Shown here one piece after another: positions 1-7,851 of a stretch of 13,952 bases of DNA (within the stretch, counting starts at the first letter, position 1; the number at the start of each line of letters is the position of its first letter). The notes under the pieces were generated by a model that was given only the letters and a program-made list of their open reading frames with translations, had not been told where the DNA came from and did no database searches. Both the position numbers and the translations under genes were made by a program. Origin of the DNA: Acanthamoeba lenticulata (Eukaryota > Discosea > Longamoebia > Acanthamoebidae); NCBI GenBank assembly GCA_002179805.1, contig NAVB01004748.1:1-13952 (forward strand), read 5' to 3'.

Positions 1-162
1 GCCAGGCGAGGCGTGTGGTGGAAGGGAGCTGGGGTGCAAGCGAGTACTCGGGAGGGCGTGAGCCGCTGGCCGCGGCGCGAGGTGGGCGAGACCGACGGCA
101 GCGTGGCAAAGGACCGAGACGGGCGCGTGTTGCTGGTCGAAGACACGTGCAAGCTGCTGTAA
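1..162 (+). CDS. Possible 3' end of an upstream gene (partial, unknown)
   Basis: Frame 1 is open from the window edge to a TAA at 160-162 and gives 53 residues ending ...DGRVLLVEDTCKLL. Composition changes sharply at this stop, from GC-rich (typical of exons here) to AT-rich sequence, as expected at a coding/3'-UTR boundary. An AATAAA follows at 215-220. The gene would be convergent with the next one. The fragment is too short to assign to a family, and frame 3 is also open across it, so it could be non-coding or the frame could be wrong. I do not recognise the peptide. Confidence 0.4.
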   Translation, partial: ARRGVWWKGAGVQASTREGVSRWPRREVGETDGSVAKDRDGRVLLVEDTCKLL

Positions 163-214
163 ATGAAAAATTGAATACACATATTAAATTACTATAAAAG
201 GGGAAAATAATAAC

Positions 215-220
215 AATAAA
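215..220 (+). promoter_or_regulatory. Candidate poly(A) signal AATAAA (left partial gene)
   Basis: An AATAAA hexamer lies 53 nt downstream of the TAA at 160-162, inside A-rich sequence. This is a consensus match only, and poly(A) signals in this lineage may be degenerate. Confidence 0.35.
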
Positions 221-538
221 TTCAAAAAACGAGAGGTAAAATAAAAATGGACCAGCTACGCACCTGCGTCGGTCATCCTTTTGTTCGCGTCTCTGGGAGG
301 GTTCTTGAATGTCCATCTCCAATAATCCGCCTTGTGTTCTCCTTTCTGGCTGTGTGCCGGCACACCCACGCGTGGGCAGGTTGTGCTCGGGGCAAGGAGC
401 CTGCAGAGTACTAGCCTAGAGTACAGTTCGTTGGCTCACGTAAATATCTTGATCGCAAGAATCAAAGAAAATGAAGTGCTTTCCCTTGTTTTCTCTTTTG
501 TTTCTCGAATTTTTTCATTTTGCATTTAATTCTTTTGA

Positions 539-544
539 TTTATT
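539..544 (-). promoter_or_regulatory. Candidate poly(A) signal AATAAA (acidic-protein gene)
   Basis: The minus strand reads AATAAA here, beginning 5 nt after the TGA stop at 549-551. If used, the 3' UTR would be only a few tens of nucleotides. AT-rich sequence follows. The evidence is the hexamer and its position only. Confidence 0.35.
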
Positions 545-548
545 TTGC

Positions 549-3500
549 TCAATAGAGCGTGTTGGTCTTCTGGATGCGCTTGATGAGGTTCATGGTCTCC
601 GCCTCGTCCTCATCATCCATCATCGACATGGATGACGTCAGGGAGAGCGACATCGACGCAGCGCTGAAGATGGAGCCGCCTGATGGCTGCTCCTCCGTTG
701 TCGTGGCCTTCTTGGCCTTCTTCTGGGCTGCCGCATGACGATACGAGGAGCTGTTGAACCTGGCGTTGGCCTTCTTCGCCGACGCTCGGCCGTTCTCCTT
801 GTCGCTGTCGTTTCCGTCCTCATCCTCTTCATCCTCGTCGTCCTCGTCCTCTTCGTCCTCTTTGCCGTACATATCCCACACCTTCACCCCGACTTGGCTC
901 TTCGCGTTCGCCGCGGCGGATCGGCGAGGCGCCACCACGCCCTCGTCTCCTTCGCCCATGTCCTCTCCATCTTCATCACCATCATCATCCTCGTCGTCTC
1001 CTCCATCGCCCTTGGCAAGAGTCTTTGGGCAGAAGCGTCGCATGATGGCCTTCAGCTCTTCGTCCTCCCTCTCGTTCTGCCACATGGCGTGATACGACTT
1101 GGCCTTCTCTCCCGCCTCGCCACTTTCTTCCTCTTCGTCCTCCTCATCTCCGTCATCATCTTCATCGTTCGCTGCCTCCTGGACTTCGCTTCGTCCCTCG
1201 AGCTCGGCGATGAGGGCCTCCTCGTCGTCAACGGCCTCCGCAGCCGCTTCGACTTCGACTTTCTTCATCGCGTTGGCGAGCTCGGCTGGAGCCTCAACCT
1301 TAGCCTTGCCGCTCTCAGCCTCCTCCTCGCCGGTCTCAGCATCAAAGATGGCGCCGAGGTCGTCCTGCCTCGACTCTGCTGCCTGATCCGACGCTGCGGC
1401 TGCGGCTGCCGCCTCGCCGAGGTCGAGGGTGGCGGGCTCCAGAGTGGGCTCGTAGGAGAGGTTGACGACGCCCTCGGTCGACTGCTCCTTCGAGGACTCG
1501 GCAGCGTCCGTGTGGGACTTGGCCGCAACCTCGTCCTGCGAGAACGGACCAAATGTTAGTCCACAACTTAGTGACGAGGAGGAAGAGGGTCGGGACGCAC
1601 GAGGCCGCTCATGCGCCACAGGTCCTGGGTGGTCTCCATGGGCATCTCCAGCGTCGTGGCCCAGTTGGCCGGCAGCTGCAGAGACTTGTGATCAGTCCCC
1701 GTAGACAAGAACGAACCAACGAATCGGTTTTTTTGGTCATAATAGCACGCACCTGAGCAGAGGCGTCAGAGGCGACGGCGTGGGAATCGCCTTCATCATC
1801 GTCATCATCACCGTCATCGTGCTTGCTGTGGTTTTGCTCAGACTCACGCGGCAGTGGCGGGGTGGCGAGCTTCTGCGCTGGGGGCGGAGCGACGACGAGG
1901 ACGTCCTCGCCTTTGGGCGGCTCCTCTTCCACCTCCATGGCGGCCTTCTCTTGAGCCTTTGGCTCGGACGGAGGGCACACGTAAAGCCCGCCTGCGAATT
2001 GGCAATGAGATTGTTGCAATGTAACGACGCCATGCCAAGTTCACGTACCGTCACGAGGCGGCGCAGTGTCGGCTGACAAACGCGGCACAGCCCTGCTCGA
2101 CATCGTCAACAAAGCCCACAGCCATGAGTTGCTGCCCAGTCGGCGGGACAAAGCGGAAATACGCACATGGGCGTCTTGCGCAGGATGGCGGATCGTCGAA
2201 GGAGGCGGTTGGCAAAGGCTTGCACATCCATCGGCGGCGCTTCGATTCGCTCCAAGTTGAGTCGGCCCTCTTTGATCACGCATGATGAGCCAAGACAGAG
2301 AGGAGAGGCAGAGATTGGAGGGCGGGAGGAACGCACGGCGCATGATCTTTTGGGTCACACGCGAGGCCGTCGTGCGGGCGTCCTCCACCTCTCGAGCGAT
2401 CTTCTTTTGTCGCTTGCTGGGCGGTCCATCCTTCTTGGTGCGCGTCTTCGTCTTCTTGCCGTCGGTGGTTTCTTCAGCAGCCTCGTCCCTTTGTTGGTCC
2501 TCTTCCTCTGCCGCACTGTCGTCGCTCTCGGCACGCCGGCGCTGTTGGTGAAGGTGAAGAAGAAGAATAAGATCAAGAATCGAAGTGGGGGTAGAACAAG
2601 AAGAACAAGAAGAACAAGAGCCCACCTTCTTGCTGCTCGAAGCCGCGGAGGTTGAGTCGACCCGGGAGCTCGGCTTTGCGTCATCCTCATCGCCACCGCC
2701 AAGGAAGCGCAGGAGCGCGTCCTCTTCTTCCTCTTCCTCTTCCTCTTCATCCTCCCGCCTTAGTCCTCCGATCAAATCCGCAATTGGGCGATCGTCTTCA
2801 TCGACGTCTTCGTCAATCGACGGCTTCCGCGCAACCACTTCCATTTGTTTTGCCTGTCGCCTCTCGCTCACCTCCTCTGGCTCCTGGCGGGCCTCTGGCT
2901 CTCTGGCCTTGCGCTGCTTTTGAATTGGGGTATCATCGCCCTCTTCGTCTTCATCCCTTTCTGGCACGCTCGTGTTCTTCACCGCCTGCGGTGTTCGCTG
3001 CACGGCTGGGGATTCCTTCGGCTTTGGTTTGGGTGTGGCTTCGGCCCTCGAGGCCACTGTTACGCTCTTCTCTGTCTCGACGTTCGTTGTCGCTTTCTGC
3101 TCCCCTTCTTCCGTGGCTGCACATTAAACATTTGTTAACAAGATGCGTAGAAGGACGGCACAAGAGTCGCACCTTCTTGCTTTTGTGCGCTTTCTGCCGC
3201 GGTGGAATCGACGGCAGGCTCTTCAGAGGAGACCACCTCCTCGCAGAGATCAAAGTCGTCGACGTCATTGTCGTAGGCGCTGTCGCCATACGAAAGCCCG
3301 CTCACCTCAACGTCCTTGTGGCCGAACGCCTGTAGCTGCTTGGCCAGCGTCTGCAGCCCAGCAGCCAGTCCGCGCCCTTCAGGTTCGTCAATCTCAGACG
3401 ACACCTCGACATCTTGTTCCTCTTCCATCACGTCGTCCAATGTAGGCTCATAGCCGAGCGTAGCTACCAGTCGGGCGAAGGAATCTTTAACTTTGATGCT

Positions 3501-3644
3501 CACTTTCGACTCTTCTTGCTTCTTTGCTGGCTGCGTTCTGAATTTCATCTTGGGGCCTTCAATGGCCTTCTCTTCTGTTGCTGCAGCATCTGATTCCCCG
3601 CTAGTGCGGCGGCGTCTCGCATAACGGTTGGCCTTGACTTCCAT
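549..3644 (-). CDS. Large acidic, probably nuclear protein of unknown function (8 exons, 871 aa)
   Basis: I do not recognise the family. Proposed exons in transcript order are 3644-3173, 3116-2626, 2541-2337, 2269-2167, 2092-2049, 1991-1753, 1675-1601 and 1535-549. Phases join throughout to give 871 residues plus TGA. The start ATG has A at -3 and G at +4. Visible content: a basic N-terminus (RYARRRR, residues 7-13); a Glu-run acidic segment around residues 225-245; a basic, bipartite-NLS-like stretch around residues 350-375 (KKTKTRTKK...SKRQKK); a less biased core around residues 390-545 (QGRLNLERIEAPP...RRSAILRKTPM..., LPANWATTLEMP...); then long Asp/Glu-rich tracts and a C-terminus ending IKRIQKTNTLY. 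The pentapeptide YEPTL occurs twice (residues 65-69 and 571-575). The promoter is shared with the mitochondrial-protein gene and carries an E2F-type site, so a cell-cycle or chromatin role is possible, but this is inference. Intron 2 (2542-2625) is 84 nt and stop-free and might be retained. Exon 5 is short; an earlier acceptor would lengthen it. Confidence 0.72.
2721..2749 (-). repeat. Purine/pyrimidine microsatellite encoding poly-Glu
   Basis: On the plus strand this is an imperfect tandem of CCTCTT units; on the minus strand it encodes a run of about nine Glu in exon 2 of the acidic-protein gene. It is a simple coding repeat, probably length-variable. Confidence 0.7.
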
Positions 3645-3787
3645 TCTTCAATGCAATCTTTACAGTTGCTGTTCCTTCCACCAACAACGGAACACGGCCC
3701 CTTTCGCGCCAAAAGCGCAGGCCGTTGATGTCGGCACGAAATTGAAGCTAACGACAAGAATTTGAAGGTTTTCGCACAACTGAAACA
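3645..3787. promoter_or_regulatory. Bidirectional promoter (acidic nuclear protein / mitochondrial Lys-rich protein)
   Basis: Only 143 bp separate the two divergent start codons, so both 5' UTRs and both core promoters must fit here. The stretch contains no clear TATA box. A palindromic E2F-type element sits near the middle and can be read from either strand, which suits co-regulation of the pair. Confidence 0.7.
3702..3713. promoter_or_regulatory. Palindromic E2F/DP binding site
   Basis: The sequence TTTCGCGCCAAA matches the full symmetric E2F consensus TTTSGCGCSAAA and contains overlapping TTTSSCGC half-sites on both strands. It lies 58 bp upstream of one ATG (3644, minus) and 75 bp upstream of the other (3788, plus). 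E2F sites drive G1/S genes in animals and plants. Use of the site in this organism is inference. Confidence 0.6.
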
Positions 3788-4895
3788 ATGCGCGCCTCAA
3801 GCAAGATCGCTTCGGCAACAGCGTTGCCCAAGAGGGGTTGTTCTCGCTTCTCTCTTTTGAGTGTCACGGGCACCTCCACACCCCTGCGCACAGCACAAAG
3901 CGCTCAGTTTTTCGCCACGCACAGATCGTTCACAACGTCCGTGATCTTGTGTGCTCCGAAGGACAGGTACGCTCCTTGCTCCCCCCCCCAATCCAAAATA
4001 AGCTTCGAAGAACCAACGTTGATAGATAATGCTCTTGCAGCACGCAAGCTGCAGAGAAGAAGGCTGCCAAAGAAGCCAAGAAGGCGGCCAAGAAGGCAGT
4101 TGCCGACGCCGAAGAACAGCCCTCTGTGCAGGAGACCAAGAAGACCAGGAAGCAAAAGACAACTGAGTCGGATGAAGACAAGGCGACACGCAAGGAGGCG
4201 AAGAAGCTGACCAAAAAGACGGCAGCGGCGGATGAAGGCGCAAAGGAAGAGGCAAGCCTTGACGAGTTGGCTTTGGAGGCCAACAACCCTGATGACGGCG
4301 ACGAGTTGAACTTGGGGGACGTGGCCCGCTTGATGGAGCAGGTGGCTGAGCAGGGATCGGAAGAATCGGACTCTGTAATGCGCCTTCTCGGGGCGGTGGC
4401 AGAGGCGGGCAAGGACGCCAAGCGCTGGGGCGTCTTCAAGATTGTACGACTCCTTCATGCACCTCGCCGTTGTTCATGGCACGCATGAATGACAAATGGC
4501 GGCGCTACTCGACCTCCTCCCCCCAATGCAGCACGACGATGGCTCTGTGCAAGTAGTGGAGACGTTTGACGCGGAAGATCAAGCGCAGAAGTTTGTTGAG
4601 TCGTGTACGTGATGTACTACTTGGCTCTCCACTACCTTGCTCTAGAGTCGCGACTAACCAGCACCGTGTGGGAGCTGCAGCGGCCCCGCCACCGACGAAG
4701 AAGACCAAGAAGACCAAGAGTGCTGCTTCAGCTGATGAAAAGTCTAGAAAGGAGAAGCGAGAAGAAAAGAAGCTGAAGGAGAAAGCCAAGAAGGCCGAGA
4801 AGGCAAAGGCAGCCGAGGAGAAGAAGCTCGCCAAGGTCGTGGCCAAGGCCAAGAAGAGCACCAAGAGCGAAAAGAAGGAGGAAGAGCTGGCGTGA
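3788..4895 (+). CDS. Lysine-rich protein with mitochondrial presequence (4 exons, 289 aa)
   Basis: Proposed exons are 3788-3966, 4041-4443, 4532-4604 and 4681-4895; phases 2, 0 and 1 join cleanly to 289 residues plus TGA. Residues 1-58 contain no Asp or Glu, are rich in Ser, Arg, Thr and Ala, and include HRSFTTS at 45-51, a classic matrix-peptidase-type cleavage context, so mitochondrial import is well supported. The mature part starts with a Lys/Ala-rich segment (AEKKAAKEAKKAAKKA). A more complex, partly acidic core follows (about 110-220, including LGDVARLMEQ and AKRWGVFKIHDDGSVQVVETF), then a second Lys/Ala/Glu-rich tail to the end. Such tails resemble histone H1-like and kinetoplast-DNA-associated proteins, so a mitochondrial nucleoid role is conceivable. 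No known domain was recognised, and coiled-coil or ribosome-associated roles are also possible. Exon 3 could instead end at 4602 with an acceptor at 4646, adding a few residues; I chose the GTACGT donor, the acceptor at 4680 and the upstream CTAAC branch-like site. The gene is convergent with ADAL. Confidence 0.75.
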
Positions 4896-4924
4896 GTTGC
4901 TGCGGCCTCTCTCTGTTTTTCTAT

Positions 4925-6591
4925 TCAAGCAAAATGACGTTCTTCGTTGCGCCAGAGCTGTCGGAGGGCTTCCTTCTCGTCCTCTGGCGCAAAAATGCAC
5001 TCGATGCTGCCTCGCGACAGCTCAAACAGCTGCTTTTGCGACAGCCCAAAGGCCGAAGCGGCCAGTGCGTACTCGTGCGAGAGCGAGGTGGAGAAGATGC
5101 CTTTGTCGTCCGTCTGCCCTTCCGTCCACCAACATCACGATCACCACCATTATCGTTAGGGGTTGATGACGATGTTGCTTTCTCTGAAGACGTACACAAA
5201 GGACGACGGGGTGCTTGGCCTGGTAGAGCTCCTTGAAATGGTGCGAGTCGAGCTCGGTGAGGACCATCGTGCAGCGGTTGGAGGACAGGCAGACCTCGAG
5301 CGGGATGCATTGTTGGAAGAACAAGTCCCAGTGCCTAGTGCCTCACCATCAGTGAGATCCAGACACACACTTGAAAGAAGCGTAGGTAGAGAAGAGAGAC
5401 GCACTTGTCGAGGTAGCATGCGTGGCCCACCCGCTCGGGCTTGAACCGGAGCACCGCCTCCGTGTCGGCGTAGTTCAACACCTCTGCGCACGCGGTTGTT
5501 TTTGGGTCATGAAGCGCATCCTCAACTCCGTCCACAACATCGAGAGATCGAGAGACCAAGAGAGGGTACCAGCGAGATGGACAGTGATGGGCAGCCCGAG
5601 GGCGCGGGCCTTCTCCAGCACAGGAACAAAGTCCAAGAAGTTGACCTGAAGCACCCCATCCCCAAGAGTTGTCGTCAGAATCCAATCTTGAGGGGGCTTG
5701 GGGTCTGTGTGTGACGTGCCAACAAGGGATTGCCGGAGAAGTCGATGCCCACGACGCCGCGATCTCGGAACTCGTGAGCCAGAAGAACCACTTCCATGGC
5801 CTCATCACTACTCGGAGGGACCAAAGAAAAGAGAACGTGAGCGGGAGTCAGTATGTACTTATGAGCCACTTGTGACGCGAAGTGAGCAGTCGTGTACAGC
5901 TTCATGGCTCGGTTGATGCTCAGCAACAGTTTGGCGCGAATGGGACACGTTCGACTACACTGTGCACACACCACAGAAAAGGAGGCTGTTTGTCATCGAC
6001 CTCGCCAGCACCCACTTGAAGATGGCCCATCACAGTACCTCGTCCATGGTTGCCAGCACAGCTTCCACGTACTGCCGCTTGGTCATACCATCGGTCTCGC
6101 CTGCCTCTGGCGCTACATCCTTGGGCGTCGTTCGCAGCTCGATGTACTTGACGTTCTCTTCTGCAAAGTCCTCCAGAACCTCGCGTGTGATCCGCTTGAT
6201 GACGTCGAGCGAGTTGGTCAGCTTGTGGATCAAGCCAAACACCTGAAAGCACCTTGCAGTGGTGATTGTCCAGCACACGACATCAGCACAGGGTTCCCTG
6301 CTGTGGGGCGGCAGCAAGGTAGGGCTCGTACTCGTCGAGGCTGCGGTTGTGCTGGAAGAGGTAGGCCGGGAGGTCCTCCTCGGCGGAGCCCGCCGCTCCG
6401 CCTCCCTCACGCCTCCGCTTGGCGCGTAGGAGATCCACCACCGTCGCATCTCGCAACGAGCCGTTCAAATGTGCATGTAGCTCCTGGTCCGCGGAGTGAG
6501 CTGCATTGGCAACACTAGCACGAACAAGAACGCAACGCACAATTTTAGGGATCGCTCGGTAGGGCGCATCGTTTGTCTGCTTTGCCTCCAT
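4925..6591 (-). CDS. ADAL: Adenosine deaminase-like protein (N6-methyl-AMP deaminase, ADAL/MAPDA; 9 exons, 349 aa)
   Basis: Proposed exons are 6591-6541, 6483-6332, 6252-6039, 5959-5898, 5807-5720, 5645-5570, 5483-5405, 5334-5196 and 5113-4925, giving 349 residues, close to animal ADAL. The family hydrolyses N6-methyl-AMP (and related N6-substituted purine nucleotides) to IMP in the cytosol, as part of modified-nucleotide salvage. Amidohydrolase landmarks are in order: metal-binding HAH in ELHAHLNGS (H20, H22); SLDECFQVF..HKLTNS; YIELRTTP; GMTKRQYVEAVL; GIDFSGNP (residues 180-187); metal His plus catalytic Glu in VHLAE (H212, E215); RVGHA (H235); LEVCLSSN; and TDDKG with metal Asp289. The usual GHG is GHA here. 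The intron between GNPLL and VNFLDF fits only as a GC-AG intron (5646-5719), because no GT donor keeps frame at normal intron length. The reading of exon 3 from 6252 restores the family motif DECFQ, which supports that junction. Family assignment is very secure; individual junctions are predictions. Confidence 0.95.
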
Positions 6592-6636
6592 TGCAAGTTT
6601 TAATCTGTTCTACGCGAAGAAAATCTAAAAGAAAAG
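6592..6636. promoter_or_regulatory. 45-bp divergent intergenic region (ADAL / Pro-rich protein)
   Basis: This AT-rich 45-bp stretch is all that separates the start codons of ADAL (minus) and the Pro-rich gene (plus). There is no room for two conventional promoters, so at least one core promoter must lie inside the other gene's leader or coding sequence. No recognisable element was seen beyond A/T-rich runs. Confidence 0.6.
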
Positions 6637-7596
6637 ATGGACAATACACGCAGGCCACCACGCACGGCACAATCTCTTGCAAGCAATGCACCTCAGTCTG
6701 ATGGGACTCCAATGCCGCCAATGTACCCATACTACGGCCCGCCCACGCCGCTCCTCTTCCCCAGCCCCTACTGGCCCGCGGGCCCACCGGTCCAGCTGCC
6801 TGCTCAGGGGGAGGCACCCACAGTGACGTCGTTTGCCCCACCACCTCAAGAGGAGAGTGCTCTTCCTCTTGCCGTACAGCCCTACCAGCGGAAACGAAAG
6901 CTAGCGCATCCACAAAAGACAGAGTCTTACGCAGCTTCCCAGGCCGAGCCTCGCCCAGGCAAGTCCCCGCCTCTGGTCAACATATCATTCATCGTCCACA
7001 CGCACTAACTCTTGGTGTGGTAGTGCCGGCACTGCTGGAACAAACGCAGCCTGTTGTCTCCGAGAGCACAACCACCACGACAACAAGTGCTGGTGACCTC
7101 GCCAAGGAGCCTGCGCCGAAAAAGCCGCGCGTGCAAAAGACCAAGCTCTTTGGCCGCACTCACTGGGTGGTGAAGGAAGACGAGGAGGAGAAAGGCAAGG
7201 AAGCTGCACAGCGTCACCAGAGCGCGGTGCTGGAATCGGTCAAGCAGAAGCTCGGTAAACGCCTAGCGATGCGTGCTTGGTTGTGCCCGCGCGCAAGGCT
7301 CATGATCTTACTGTCTCTCTCCCATGTAGCTGCGGGCGGCAAAGCGTCCAAGGCGCAGAAGAAGGCGCTGGCGCGCGATCCGGCTGTCCTCGCCAAGTTG
7401 CCAACGCCCACCTTCATTGACTCACGTGTTGGCCGAGGTACGGGCGCTCTGCACATAGTCGACGAGAATGACTGAACTGATGAACTCACAACTCGCACAA
7501 AAACTTCCCTCAACAGGCGTCAAGCCGGAGGAAGCCCGGAGAGCCGCAGAGAGCCACTCACGCAAGTTGATCGGCACCCAGGTACACCATAGCTAG
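6637..7596 (+). CDS. Proline-rich protein with a basic C-terminal half, unknown function (4 exons, 246 aa)
   Basis: Proposed exons are 6637-6958, 7024-7254, 7330-7437 and 7517-7596; all junctions are phase 1 and give 246 residues plus TAG. The N-terminal half is Pro/Tyr-rich and disordered-looking (MPPMYPYYGPPTP..., residues 26-50) with a basic KRKL. The C-terminal half holds PKKPRVQKTK (about 139-148, NLS-like), LFGRTHWVVKEDEEEKGKEAA (149 onward), then a Lys/Ala-rich probably helical stretch and LPTPTFIDSRVGRGVKPEEARRAAESHSRKLIGTQ. I do not recognise the family; a nuclear RNA or chromatin-associated protein is a guess from composition. Intron 1 has a textbook GC-type donor (AG|GCAAGT), and only that donor keeps frame with the TAG acceptor at 7021-7023. 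Intron 2 (75 nt) is stop-free in frame. The GTACAC at 7582 could act as a donor and extend the gene, so the C-terminus is the least certain part. Confidence 0.68.
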
Positions 7597-7851
7597 AGCG
7601 CGGGTAACTCACCGGTTGTGAATTCCTCACACCCCGGTGCTGCGTGCACAGTATCACTTAGCCACAAGGGGTGGATCCGCAGCCGGCCGGCGAGGTCGGG
7701 GATAACGCGTGAGCTCACTGCCACACCCGAACAAACAGGCCGCGGGCCAAAAATCTTTTCTTCGTGTATTTCTTTGCGCACAGCTTTTGTTTTTCTTTGT
7801 TACATTAATTTTTTAAGCAGAGAAATTGTAAATCTCAAGAGATCCAACTAG
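7597..7851. other. Intergenic region upstream of the RGG-protein gene
   Basis: Between the TAG of the Pro-rich gene and the next ATG, the first 150 bp are GC-rich without visible coding sense. The last 100 bp are AT-rich (from about 7745), as expected for a promoter and 5' leader. No RNA gene or clear element was found. Confidence 0.5.

Larger units (their letters stand above)
163..548. other. AT-rich convergent intergenic spacer
   Basis: This stretch separates two gene 3' ends. It is AT-rich at both edges, with T-rich runs at 480-548 and A-rich runs at 163-245, and has a GC-richer middle. I see no convincing gene; a 65-codon frame at 332-529 has no coding character. A 14-bp perfect palindrome, GTGTGCCGGCACAC, lies at 352-365. 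Confidence 0.6.

Noticed and set aside
332..529. 65-codon plus-strand frame in the convergent spacer
   Set aside because: Its composition is intergenic and its end runs into T-rich sequence. No homology or splice context was seen.
735..1559. 274-codon plus-strand frame with hydrophobic, membrane-like translation
   Set aside because: It lies antisense to exon 8 of the acidic protein. Asp/Glu codons read backwards give Val, Leu, Ile and Phe, which explains the apparent membrane segments.
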